This document shows, piece after piece, positions 47,299 through 57,917 of a stretch of DNA of 64,000 nucleotides. Each line of letters starts with the position of its first letter. The first letter of the stretch is position 1. The translations under genes were made by a program, and so were the position numbers. The stretch is taken from NCBI GenBank assembly GCA_022605405.1, contig JABYQQ010000035.1, forward strand, positions 1 to 64,000, read 5' to 3'. The stretch comes from Earliella scabrosa (Eukaryota; Basidiomycota; Agaricomycetes; Polyporales; Polyporaceae). Under the pieces are notes generated by a model, which was not told where the DNA came from, ran no database searches, and saw only the letters and a list, made by a program, of their open reading frames with translations.

Positions 47299-50200
47299 AT
47301 GGTCGACATCGACATTCAGCTCACTAAAGAGGAGACGGAGTATCTTGGGACGTTCCTCGACTCCTGGACGTCCAAGTCACGCAAGGAAAAGAACACTCTC
47401 AAGAACACCATCGTGACGAAGATTCTTCAGGATCGGCAGCATGATCCCGAGGACATGTGGGCCCGGGCTTTCATGAAATTGGTATGTCGCCCCATTTCAC
47501 AAGCCACATCGAACCATCTAACGTGCATGCCGGGTGTGTATGATCAGAAGGTCGCTTCGTGGATGTCGAACCATGTCACCAATCGTAACAACCGCCTCCC
47601 GCGCGTTCTCAAGACCCTTTGGACTGGCCGTGAGGTGTACTGTATTAAGCATGTCGACGATGTCGTCGCGGAGACCGAGCGGATGGTCGCTGCTGGTGTC
47701 CACCACATCGCCGCTGTTAACAAAGCCCGTGCGAGTCTCTGGAACGACCTGTCGGACGACGAGAAGCACGAGTGGGAGACGATGGCCGAGCAGTGGAACA
47801 TTGAGGGGCCGGATGAGGAGGTGCGTGCTGAGTGAGTATTAACTCTGACTCGGGCGGCACGGTGCACCCGGGATGGCCGGTCAATGCTGACTGATGTGTT
47901 ACAAGAATAGCAGAGAAACGGCTGCCAGACTGGGTTCAAGGCTTCACGGCGCTCCTGAGCGATCAAGCTTCAGCAATCGTGTGGATCTACTTCTACTACT
48001 TGGACAAGAACGGGAAGCTGAAGTCTGGACGGTATGTAACCGGCTATACCGGGCAGACCGGTCGCTTATGTCGGACCTGGCAGGTTTGACTCGACGATGA
48101 TGTGGCACGACCAGGATCCTTCTGTTCCCTGTTTTGTAGACCTCTATCCTAACTGGCATAAAGATCCCAGTCGTTACTATGCCAAGTACTCGATGCGTGC
48201 ACTTCTCGGTGACGACTCGGACTCGGATTCCGTGCCGGGCCCCCCAGAGGCTGCGGAGTACGAGTTTGAGTTTTTCGACGACGGACTCCCCATCCTACCT
48301 CCAATTTCGCTCTTCCGCACCAAGCCTCCCAAGGAGAAAGTTATGCGGCGCTTCCTCAATGCACACTGGGGTGAGTGCAGTCGAACCTTGACCCGGGCGG
48401 ACCGGGCGGACCGGGCTGACCGGTCGATTCAGAACAGGCCAGTGGGGGCTTCAGCGACCAGGTGGCCTGGGGCGACGTCGCGGCAAACAACGCCACGACC
48501 TTCTATGAGGACGTTGTCCCTGAGGGCCTTGTCGTGAAGGATCCCGTCAAGATGCCCGACGCGGATCTTACAGCCTGGTGGAGTCGCATCCTTGAGCTCC
48601 AGCAATCGCAAGACCCCGACGAGCGGGCCCTGTTCCAGGCGTGGTGGCACAACCACAAGCGCATGGAGCTTGGTCCGCCTGAGAACGCCCGCAAAAGCAA
48701 GAAGAAACAGGGGAAGCGGACGATGGCTGTGCGACCACCCCCTCCCGGCGCACGCAGCCGGCCGACCCGGGCCCAGAGCGCACCTTCTCCAGAGACCGAA
48801 ACGAGAAAGTCCAAGGGAAAACCTGGCACCGGGAAGAAGTCTGGCGCATCATCCAAACATCGTGGTCGTCGCCGGCGCCGGGACAGTGAGGAGGAAGACA
48901 CAGCACAGAGCTCTGAAGAGTCATCCGAAGATGAGCCGGTCCCGGTTGACTCGGACGGCAGTCCCGACACCGTGGACCTGCCACCCCGCAAAGGCACCTC
49001 TGGGCGTCCGGTCCGAGCACGTCCTCGCCGCCGTCAGCCATCCCCAGATCCCCCACGACAGGAGCTTCTCGACGACATCGTGCCAGGGCCACAGAATGCG
49101 ATCCTTGCTACAGACGATATGACCATCGTCGACCCGCGTGTACCGCCTCTTGACAAGATCGTCACGTTGGCTCACGGGAAGCCGCCGACGTGGGTGGCAC
49201 ACGATCCGGTTCGGGTGTTTCCCTATCTTTGGTCCCTCGCCAAGGACAAGGAGTACCGGGACTTTCTCATCTCGTGGAAGCATATGGTGCGTCCATCCTA
49301 TACCAAAACAGTCGCAATGCTCAAGTCATGCTAGTTCCGTCGACGGTCCACGCTGCTTAGTGGTGGAGTTGGGGAGTGGGCGACCTGGGACTCAGGCGAT
49401 TTCGGCGTGCCTGCCAAGGTTCACAAAACCAGAACCCTCTGGTCCGATCTGCTGGCCTGGGTGTCTGCCTATGCCCCAGGCGCATCTTCCTCTGCACGTG
49501 AAGTTCAACAATGGTCGCTCGTGGTAGGCCTGATGCTCCGGGATGCCCACATCGCAAACTCGATCGATCCGACCGACCCGGCCGCACCGGTACCCGGCCA
49601 GGGCCCGGAGCATCTCCGCTTGAGCACGTCCAGCTTTGCGGACATCATCAATGTCATCCTTCCAGCATGCGATCGCTCTCATTGGGATCTGGTCAGCGCG
49701 CCGTCAGGCGAACTCCCATCTGCAACAGCCCGGGCAGACCCACCCCGGAAACCGCCCAGCACCAACCGCCCATCCCAAACCACAGCACGTCCTCCTCCAG
49801 TCGTCAAAGGACGGCATGGGAAACCGCCTGGAATTCCTGCTCGAAGTATGGTGTTTGACAGGTCCTCTGCGGATGAAGTCGAGGACGTCATCATGCGTGA
49901 CTCCTCTCCCCCTCGGCCGATCCCTGTTACAGCCAAGCTCCCTCCCAAACCGATTGTATACATTCAGAGTCGACCGCCATCTGGATGGTCGACACCCACG
50001 GCTCGTGCTGAGAGTCCATCCACCCCGCCCTCTCCATCCATCTCCCCCACCTCGCCCGCTCCAGCCGCATCACCCGGGCCATCCGGTCGTACCTCGCCAC
50101 CGACCGGCGAATCCATCACAGCAGCCTTACGGGCAATCAAGGCGGGAAAGAGACCGGGTACGTTGGTTGGTATTTATTTCCTCCTGCTCCCGTACTAAAT

Positions 50201-50460
50201 GTTGCTTATGGGCCGACTGGGATACAACATGGACAGCTGCCGGAGACACCGCTCAAGCCGGTCCCTCCGAGGGGCCCGACGGGGGGCCTTCGAACGCAGG
50301 GGAGGCTGAGGGGGATCAGATGAACGTCGACGAGGAAATTCCAGAGGTTCCTCAGCAGAAGCCAAAGGGGGGGAAGAAGGCAGCTGCAGCTGTGCGTGCG
50401 GCACAATTGCCTGCGCCAGTCCGTCGGAGCACACGCGTTGGTAAGAAGTCCACCCGGTAA
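47299..50460 (+). CDS. KDZ-element cargo protein with HMG-box-like segment, 926 aa
   Basis: Seven exons join in phase: 47299-47481, 47548-47831, 47906-48031, 48084-48370, 48433-49286, 49335-50157, 50237-50460. Residues about 125-155 read NKARASLWNDLSDDEKHEWE followed by TMAEQWN, the second half of an HMG-box-like DNA-binding fold. An aromatic segment follows (ASAIVWIYFYYLDKNG, YPNWHKDPSRYYAKYS). A long basic/acidic stretch (KHRGRRRRRDSEEED) is next, then a second folded block (PPTWVAHDPVRVFPYLWSLA; LWSDLLAWVSAYAPGASSS). The C-terminus is Pro/Ser-rich with basic ends (PVRRSTRVGKKSTR). It is likely a nuclear, chromatin-bound protein. Introns 2, 3 and 4 contain CCGG-N5 arrays. The HMG reading is by pattern only. 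Confidence 0.72.
48393..48423. repeat. CCGG-N5 array, 4 copies, inside an intron
   Basis: CCGG starts at 48393, 48402, 48411 and 48420, exactly 9 bp apart, within intron 4 of the HMG-like gene. Smaller pairs occur in intron 2 (about 47870) and intron 3 (about 48048). Because these are spliced out, protein sequence cannot explain the period. Confidence 0.92.
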
Positions 50461-50633
50461 CCCTCCTTGCATCACACGGTTGTAATTGTACAGAGTTATG
50501 AAATCTGCAATTTCGCATCTTGCTCAACTTCCATCTTTGAATTTCTACAAAGTCGTGTAATGCTCAGATCGAACAGCTTGGGTGAAACACATGTTGCGCG
50601 GCAATGATACTACAACACAGAAACTAACGACTT

Positions 50634-53050
50634 CTAATTGTTCTCGATCTCACCAGACTCCTGCTGCTGTCCATGAGCGTCCTCCCCGGTGTCTCCCTGT
50701 GCATCTACATTGTCGATGGCGTCGTTGGGGTGGGGCTCGGGGTTCTGCTCTGGCACAGACAGGTCGGCCGGGCCATCCGGTTGCGAGTCGGCCGGACCAT
50801 CCGGCTCCGGGTCGGCCGGGCCATCCGGCTGTGGGTCGGCCGGACCTTCCAGCTGTGGGTCGGCCGGACCTTCCGGTTGTGGCTCAATCTCCCCTCCCTC
50901 CCGCTGCTCTGGATGCCCTTCGGGGGTGGCACGCGGATCTTCTTTGCCTGCTTGTGTGGGGGAGGCAAGTGGAGTACCAGCGCGCCCAGGGTGTGACGGA
51001 TCCTTGTTGCTCTGCCCAGATGCAGTGGCCGCCTCCTCCTGATGTGGGCCCAGTTCCCCAGTGCCAACGGGCTGGACATCGGCGGGCTGTGCATTCTCCG
51101 GAACTGCACTGGTAGCATGCGGATGGGTGGCCGGCGAAATGCCAAGTGCCTTCTCCAAGGCGACGAATCGCGCCATGAGGTCGTTCTGACTGGCCTGCTT
51201 ATGTTCCAGTGCAGCGTGGAGCCACTTCTGGTGGCCGCGGACAATGTCGATCTCCTGGCGCAGATCCCGAACCTCTTCTAGGAGGGCGTCGAGCTGGCTG
51301 CTCTGGTCCTCAAAGGGCAGCGCAGGAGATGGGGGATGAGCCGGACCAGCCGACCCGGCCGGTCCACCCGGTCCACCCGAGGCACTGCGGCGCTGCGTCT
51401 GGACCACCTCCATCGTTTTCCAATCAGCTGTATCAAAGACAGATTAGTAGATGAACTCCAAAGATGCTCTAATAGAAACCTCACCCGGCTCTGGACGGAC
51501 AATGAGGGCGACTCTGCGTGCAGGTTTCCCTGAGGAGGGCCCGGGTGGGCCGGTGGGACCGGGTGTCTGCTCATCATCGTTCGCGAGCTCATCGACCTCC
51601 TCGTCCTCACTCTCAACAACCATGGCTTCCTTGCGCTTCATAGCCTGTTGCCTCTTGGTGCGACGCTTCTTCGGCTTGACCTGACTGGCCTTCCCTGTGT
51701 GTGCGGACTTGACACTCTGCGGGGGGGCAGCCTCGTCTTCGGAGTCCGAAGTGGGATGCGGACGGGCCGTGCCAATCCATTTTGAGGGCTTGAGGGCGCG
51801 GATCTGGTTCAGGAACCATTTCGGAGGCTTGAAGGTGGGGTCGTCGTCGAACTCATCTGGGAGCTGCTCACTGAGAGGGCTGTCCTCTTCAGAAGCGTTC
51901 TGGGCCCACGTGTATAGGATCCAGCGCCGCTGCTCGTTCGACCATCGTCCGCCGCGTGGGTGTATTGCAGAGTGGCTGCACGTCGCCTTCTGCTTGGCAC
52001 ACTTGTTGCAAGTCGTGCCCTGCGCGAAGTTGATGCGGCAGCTGCCTTGACGCTTCATGCAAGCCTTGCACCGCACCGGCTAGATAGGGAGTGAGTATGT
52101 TTGGGAGAGGCGGGAGATACCACGCACCATCGGAACCCAGGTGTCCAGCAATGTTCCGTCAACCGGCTCCCACTCCGAAGGCAGGGGCCCCAACTCCACC
52201 TCCGGGTTCTCGTCCCCGCTGCCGGGATCCGAGCCCTCGTACTCCTCCTCCTCTATGGCCTTCTTCACCCGCTTGCGGGCAGTGGGTGCATCGTCGCGCT
52301 TGCGCTTTCCCTTCTCTGTATTGGGCTTTGCTTTGGGCGGGGGCGAGGGTGGGGGCTTAGCAGAGCCGGCGGTCTTCTTCTGCGTGGAGGAACGTGTGTT
52401 GTGGTGGGGTTGAGTGGGAGGAGCCGGTGGGGGGGAAGCTGGGGGTGGTTTGGAAGCTGCAGCCGGCTTGGACGGTCTGGCCGGTGGCCCCGGCTGAGCC
52501 TTCGCCTTGCCCTTCCGGTCACCAGCCGTAGCTACAGGCGTAGTTTGACATGTATGAATAAAATGAATGAGAATTGAACTTACAGGGCTGAGCAGACAAT
52601 GCCCCACTGGTCTTGTGTGAGACTTCCTCCACGGCTGTACATCCAACCCATCATCAGAACTTGGTGCAACCAGACAGCAAGTGAAAACGCACCATACTGG
52701 CTCCACCAGCCCTTTTTGGGTCGCAACTGGTAGCCCTCGTCGATGATGAAAGGGGGGAGGTCCTTGAGTCCGTCTTGGGCGGGTTCCAAGGCCTCAATGT
52801 TGACCACACGCTTATGGTCGTTCCACGCAGCGTTGTACTCCCGGAGATAGGCGATGACGAATGGCGGGAGAACGGTAGATGTTGTGACACTTCTGCATAG
52901 TGTCGCGATGTGATCGAGTTGTTTGCGGAAAGGGACCTCCCAAGCGGCTCGGGCGGGATGGTCGGGGGCAGGTCGGACGCACCACGCGGACTGAGCATCT
53001 TCACTGGCTGAGATGATGGTGTCGCGGAGGCTCTTGGTGGCGTCGGACAT
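50634..53050 (-). CDS. KDZ-element cargo protein with cysteine cluster and coiled coil, 733 aa
   Basis: Five exons join in phase: 53050-52693, 52634-52584, 52531-52128, 52079-51485, 51427-50634. The first 120 residues look globular (SLRDTIISASEDAQSAWCV, VIAYLREYNAAWNDHKRVV). A Pro/Lys-rich nuclear stretch follows (GKRKRDDAPTARKRVKKA). A cysteine cluster is next: CKACMKRQGSC, then CNKCAKQKATC, spaced like a fungal zinc-cluster DNA-binding domain. After an acidic linker comes a coiled coil (LDALLEEVRDLRQEID, then EHKQASQNDLMARFVALEKA). The tail contains tandem EGPADPQP-like repeats that translate a CCGG-rich DNA array. Zinc cluster plus coiled coil suggests a dimeric sequence-specific DNA binder, and CCGG is close to what such clusters recognise. 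That makes it the best candidate for reading the element's CCGG arrays (inference). Confidence 0.72.
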
Positions 53051-53308
53051 CGCAGAGACAGAGGTGAGAGGGAAGCAGAAAGACAGTGATATGTGAAGCA
53101 AGAGGAAGGACAGAATCCGGAGGGGACGCGACGCGACGCGACGCGAGAAATTTGAGCGCTTCATTCTGGCCAAAGTCACGTGACTTCAAACTTAGAGCTT
53201 CAACAGCCGTACGACCCATTTCAGTAAGGTCCCGTCAATCGAGCCACACAGAGTGAGTGGCATTGTCAGTAATTTCGTTTAGCAACTGACGGGCACAACG
53301 ACACACAG
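53051..53308. promoter_or_regulatory. divergent promoter with E-box palindrome
   Basis: A 258-bp interval between the divergent cysteine-cluster and GPFG-repeat genes. It holds a GTCACGTGAC palindrome (an E-box-type CACGTG core) at 53175-53184 and a short GACGC tandem repeat near 53125. Promoter role is inferred from position. Confidence 0.6.
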
Positions 53309-55232
53309 ATGGCCTCTCCCCGCAAGTTCAGAGCAATCGCTGACGAATGTGATGAAACCTCGGACTCTGGCAGCGAATATGAGCCATCTAGGCAAGTCAC
53401 CCACAAGTGCATTGTAATTTTCACCCTAACCTACGCATGCAGCGGCTCTCTCGACGGTCCATTTGGACAACCTGCCCTTCAAGAGGGTCCATTTGGCGAA
53501 TCTCACGCACGAGCAGAGCCACATTCACCCGACAGGCCGCAGATGGCCCAAGCCCGGCCCAAGCCGCATCCGCGAAAGGTTGGAGGAAGAGGTAATTTGC
53601 GCCGATGCGTCCATTTATTGTTCCGTAGTTAACCGTAATTTGCTAGACACAAAGACGTCCGACAACGCTGGAAACTTATCTGTGGCCGGCCAATCAGGTT
53701 CCGGGCCAGCCGGCTTGACTGGCTCCGGGCCAGCCGGTGGGACCGGCCCCGGTCTGGCCGGTCCCTTCGGGTTTGCCAACGTGGGTGGTCCATTTGGAGG
53801 TGGTGGGTCCTCAGACAGATTGTTTGGAGGGGCTGCATTGGGCACAACGGCTAGTCACTCTTTTGGGCCTGTGAACATGGCAGGTTCATCTGGATCGGCC
53901 CTGCCATCGGGAGGGCTACCAATTGAAGGGCCTTTTGGTATTACCGGTGCCAGCCAGCACACAGGTGGGCTCAATCTTCATGACTTTTGGGCTTTAATAA
54001 CTAATCCGATACTGCTCAATGGGTGCAGCGCCACAGCATCCAGTGTATAAGTTGTTCTCCACGCCATCAGACCTGTACGGTAGTGCTGGTTCCACCAGGA
54101 AGGCCGGGGTCATCGGTCTATTTGGAACTGACACGGTTGGAGTGGCAACCCCCTCAAGCTCTCAAGGTAGGGACTAACACACTATTCTAGCTGCTGGGAT
54201 TCGGTACTAATTGTTAAATTGGCTGAAGGCATGCAGGAGAAAGACAGACGGTACCAATTGTCCGGTACCGGGGTGGCCGGGAGCACCGGCCCATCCGGTG
54301 GCACCGGTCTGTTCGGATTTACGATGACAGGCAGTCCTTTGGAGACTTCTCCGGTCTCTCGAGGAATGCTTGAGATGCAATCAGGGCCAAGGCCCAGTCC
54401 TCCCAACCCAAACGCTCCTGTGGGGCCGTTGAAGACACTGGATCAAAGTCCAGCATCCGGGCCGTTTGGATGGCAACCCGAGATACATGCACCGGCAATC
54501 TCGAATTCTACCATTACCACATCGGAGGGCCCCTTCGGCTTTCCTCCTCTTGTTGGTGAGGAATCCGGGGCATCCGATGCCCAGACAGCTATGGAGGGTC
54601 CGTTTGGATTGCCACAGGAACCGGAGAGTGGACCATTCGGATGGCAAGCCAATGTGAGTCAACACATTGGCAGCACAAAACAGCCATGCTAACTATGCCA
54701 CTTGGTCTAATCTTTGCAGATACATTCTCACTCACCAGACGGCAATAGTCAGAATGCTCCCACTCCCACTCCACCCGCTGCTATCCCGGCTCGGCGGTCG
54801 GCCCGGCTTGCACAGGAGACCGTTCAGGCCGCTCAGCCCGCATATCATCCCCCATCATCTGTGGCTCCTAGTGGAGGGTCAGGTGTGCAACCTAAAGTCT
54901 TCTCAACGGGTCAGACATGTATTGAGATTGAAAAACCCCTCATCTCAACGGCTGTGCCAGATGATAGGCCATCTGGCTCGAAGACCGGGTCGTCCGGTCC
55001 ATTCGGTATTCCGGCTGAACGCCACCCTGGGGGACCCTTCGACGGTACCATGAACCCTTCGCAATTCCTACGCGACGAAAAGCGGGCTTGGGAGCGCGTA
55101 CTCCGAGCACATGACCGTTTGCACGCTCTGTCAACCCGTGCCTCTATCCGTCAATGGCAAAATTACAATGATGCGCTTGTGGAGGCAGTTGCAGGAGACG
55201 TGGGCACAGCGATGGTGTTGGACGACGCGTAA
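53309..55232 (+). CDS. KDZ-element cargo protein with GPFG repeats, 541 aa
   Basis: Six exons join in phase: 53309-53391, 53443-53591, 53647-53964, 54029-54166, 54229-54653, 54720-55232. The first intron starts with GCAAGT, so it is a GC-AG intron. The protein is mostly disordered and carries about ten GPFG or close variants (DGPFGQP, EGPFGES, AGPFGFA, GGPFGGG, EGPFGIT, GLFGFT, SGPFGWQ, EGPFGFP, EGPFGLP, SGPFGIP), recalling the FG repeats of nucleoporins. The C-terminus has a helical segment (RDEKRAWERVLRAHDRLHAL). FG proteins enter or bind nuclear pores and can form condensates. A role in nuclear import or in assembling the transposition complex is inference. Several repeat stretches overlap CCGG-N5 DNA arrays. 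Confidence 0.75.
53701..53761. repeat. CCGG-N5 arrays in a GPFG-gene exon
   Basis: CCGG at 53701 and 53710 with CTGG at 53719, then CCGG at 53725, 53734 and 53743, then 53749 and 53758. Within each run the period is 9 bp. They lie in exon 3. Confidence 0.88.
54269..54317. repeat. CCGG-N5 array, 5 exact copies plus one variant
   Basis: CCGG starts at 54269, 54278, 54287, 54296 and 54305, then TCGG at 54314, all at 9-bp steps, in exon 5 of the GPFG-repeat gene. This is the longest run in the window. Confidence 0.92.
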
Positions 55233-55524
55233 GAGACAATGTTTTGACTTTTGCGCGACGAGCGAGCGGAGTTGCTGAAGCTCTATCAGGTGGACTTACC
55301 CTATTCCAATAATTACGTTGGGCCAGACCGCGGCGACGTCGGAGGATGACGATGGGAGCAGTACATCTGCATAGTACACCACTTGGCATTGCGACTAAAA
55401 TATATACACGTCCTTTGATTAATTCATTGTTGGGTAGCCCTGATGCTGTCAGTGCCATGATTGAAATGTCAACCAGGAAACAACATGTATCCGTCTTGGG
55501 CGGTGGCACCGGTGGACCCGGCTG
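55233..55524. other. 3' flank of the GPFG gene
   Basis: Contains no recognised gene and leads into the right subterminal array. A CCGG-N5-CCGG pair occurs at about 55509. Confidence 0.5.
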
Positions 55525-56890
55525 AAGGTAGGAGCACATCTCTCTCTCCATCTGGTTGAATGCCGTCCCGGTTTGCTGTGCAACCAGTTTTGAAGGGCAT
55601 TATGGTGTCTGGGTAGTCAGCCCAGGGCCGGCGCACACCCAGATTGTATTCCGGCTCCTGCTGGCGGAAGCAAGCCGGGCAGCCCGGCTAGAGGTAGGAG
55701 CACATCTCTCTCTCCATCTGGCTGAATCCCACCCCGGTTCGCTCTGCAACCAGTTGTGGAGGGCATTACAGTGTCCGTGGAATTACTTGAGGGTCTGCGC
55801 ACCCCCAGACCGTATGCCGGGTGCCGCTGGTGTGAGCAAGCCGGTGCGCCCGGCTCGAGGTAGGAGCACATCTCTCTCTCCATCTGGTTGAATACTGTCC
55901 TGGTCTGCTGTGCAACCAGTTCCAGAGGGCATTATGGTGTCTGGGTAGTCAGCCCAGGGCCGGCGCACCCCCAGATCGTATCCCAGGTGCCGCTGGTGTG
56001 AGCAAGCCGGTCGACCCGGCTTGAGGTAGGAGCACATCTCTCTCTCCATCTGGTTGAATACTGTCCCGGTCTGCTGTGCAACCAGTTTCGGAGGGCATTA
56101 TGGTGTCTGGGTAGCCAGCCCAGGGCCGGCGCACACCCAGATTGTATTCCGGCTCCTGCTGGCGGGAGCAAGCCGGGCAGCCCGGCTCAAGGTAGGAGCA
56201 CATCTCTCTCTCCATCTGGTTGAATCCTGCCCCGCTTTGCTGTGCAACCAGTCCAAAAGGGCATTACAGTGTCCGGGTGGTCACCTCAGAGTCGGCGCAC
56301 ACCCAGATTGTATTCCGGGTACCGCTGGTGTGAGCAAGCCGGGTGACCCGGCTAGAGGTAGGAGCACATCTCTCTCTCCATCTGGTTGGATACCTCCCTG
56401 GTCTGCTGTGCAACCAGTCCCAAAGGGCATTACGGTGTCCGGGTAGTCGATTCAGGGTTGGCGCACCCCCAGATCGTATCCCAGGTGCCGCTGGTGTGAG
56501 CAAGCCGGTCGACCCGGCTCGAGGTAGGAGCACATCTCTCTCTCCATCTGGTTGAATACTGTCCCGGTCTGCTGTGCAACCAGTTTCGGAGGGCATTATG
56601 GTGTCTGGGTAGTCAGCCCAGGGCCGGCGCACACCCAGATTGTATTCTGGCTCCTGCTGGCGGGAGCAAGCCGGGCAGCCCGGCTCAAGGTAGGAGCACA
56701 TCTCTCTCTCCATCTGGTTGAATCCTGCCCCGCTTTGCTGTGCAACCAGTCCAAAAGGGCATTACAGTGTCCGGTTGGTCACCTCAGAGTCGGCGCACAC
56801 CCAGATTGTATTCCGGGTACCGCTGGTGTGAGCAAGCCGGTGCGCCCGGCTCTAGACAGAAGCACATCTCCCACTCCATCTCAGCAGATT
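55525..56890 (+). repeat. right subterminal array of 166-bp units, 9 copies, inverted
   Basis: The marker GGAGCACATC recurs at 55531, 55697, 55863, 56029, 56195, 56361, 56527, 56693 and, diverged, 56859, all 166 bp apart. It is the reverse complement of the left-array unit. Two or three unit subtypes alternate (for example one with CTCCTGCTGGCGG), which suggests duplication in blocks of more than one unit. Confidence 0.9.
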
Positions 56891-57444
56891 CTGATTCAGA
56901 TATGCTGTGCCACCCACTCTCTACACCTTCCATGATGTTTGGTAATTTTGCCAGACTCCATGGAGAACTAGGGCAAACTCCATGCCCTGGGTTAGATTTG
57001 GAAGCCGGCTGGTGCAACCCACCCAATCGTGCGAAACATGAAGTACTACTAACAGCGGCAACAGTGTAGAGTGAACCATATCATAGCATCATTGTGTATG
57101 ATGAAGTGAGAGATCATTAGACTACAGAGCTCCAACCGCAGCTACTAGGCAGCTGAACATGTCGCCTTGAGACAGTACAGATACAAGTCGTCATTAAGTA
57201 CACGGTGTGCTGTCCCTCTGTATGCCTGCTGGTATGCCTGCTGTATGCCCATAACTGTACTATGCATGCTTAAGATACTGTCCCAGACTCTCATCGTATC
57301 CAGTCAATGTGTGCCAAAGTTGAGTGCTCTGACCCGGACCAACCGGTTTTGACCGCATCCCCTGTGACCCCGCACCGGCCGGTTCATTTGACTGCAATAT
57401 GGCAAAACACCCCGGCCGCACCACTCCAGTGCCATAGAAATGGT
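56891..57444. other. KDZ right end, no gene
   Basis: Unique sequence between the 166-bp array and the right inverted repeat. It has CCGG-N5-CCGG at about 57345 and CCGGCCGG-type sites near 57377 and 57412, like the mirrored left end. Confidence 0.55.
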
Positions 57445-57524
57445 CCCGGCCGGGCCCGGCTGGTCCACTGGAGTGGGCAATTGTCAGCCCGGCTCATACA
57501 CTACAGTGAGGTATTTCTACTGAA
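57445..57524 (-). repeat. right terminal inverted repeat
   Basis: The reverse complement starts TTCAGTAGAAAT and continues like 36604-36682, including GAGCCGGGCTGACAATTGCC. Confidence 0.85.
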
Positions 57525-57917
57525 GTATGTGCAGAGAATTACGACCGAACTATTGGGTCAGTCCTGCAACTCAGCTCACTGCTGGCTCAAAGTCATTTCC
57601 GCCACAGCACCACTAACCGGATCTAACTCAGGACTTCACCGTCACTGGAGCGCTATTTTGAGTTCGCGCCCCCTTTCTTTGCGTGGAAGAGACGCGTCTG
57701 ACACGTCTGTCTCGTCCTCCACTGTCTCCGCCCCGTTCTTCTTTCAGATGGCTATTGATGAGGTGGGCATCTGCACGAGATCCACGTGTCCTTCTCTGAC
57801 TCCGCTCGAACGGTCCTCTTGAGGACGCCACTTAACTCGTCTTCACAGAGACTCGCCACACATTGAACAGACTTCTACACCCCATCGTCGCATACCTCTT
57901 CATCCGCATCTCTTACT
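57525..57917. other. flank outside the KDZ element
   Basis: No gene recognised. It probably includes the promoter and 5' leader of the gene at 57918. Confidence 0.4.

Larger units (their letters stand above)
36604..57524. mobile_element. 20.9-kb KDZ-type DNA transposon with TET/JBP and four further cargo genes
   Basis: Both ends begin TTCAGTAGAAAT and continue as about 80-bp inverted repeats. Inside them are opposed arrays of a 166-bp unit (8 copies left, 9 right). Six genes lie between, all open after splicing: 39958 minus, 40955 minus (transposase), 45522 minus (TET/JBP), 47299 plus, 50634 minus, 53309 plus. KDZ (Kyakuja-Dileera-Zisupton) elements with linked TET/JBP genes are established in basidiomycetes. 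I could not identify a target-site duplication at the outer ends: the 8 bases before the left end and after the right end do not match. That leaves the exact outer boundary uncertain by a few bases. The intact genes suggest a young, possibly active copy. Confidence 0.85.
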
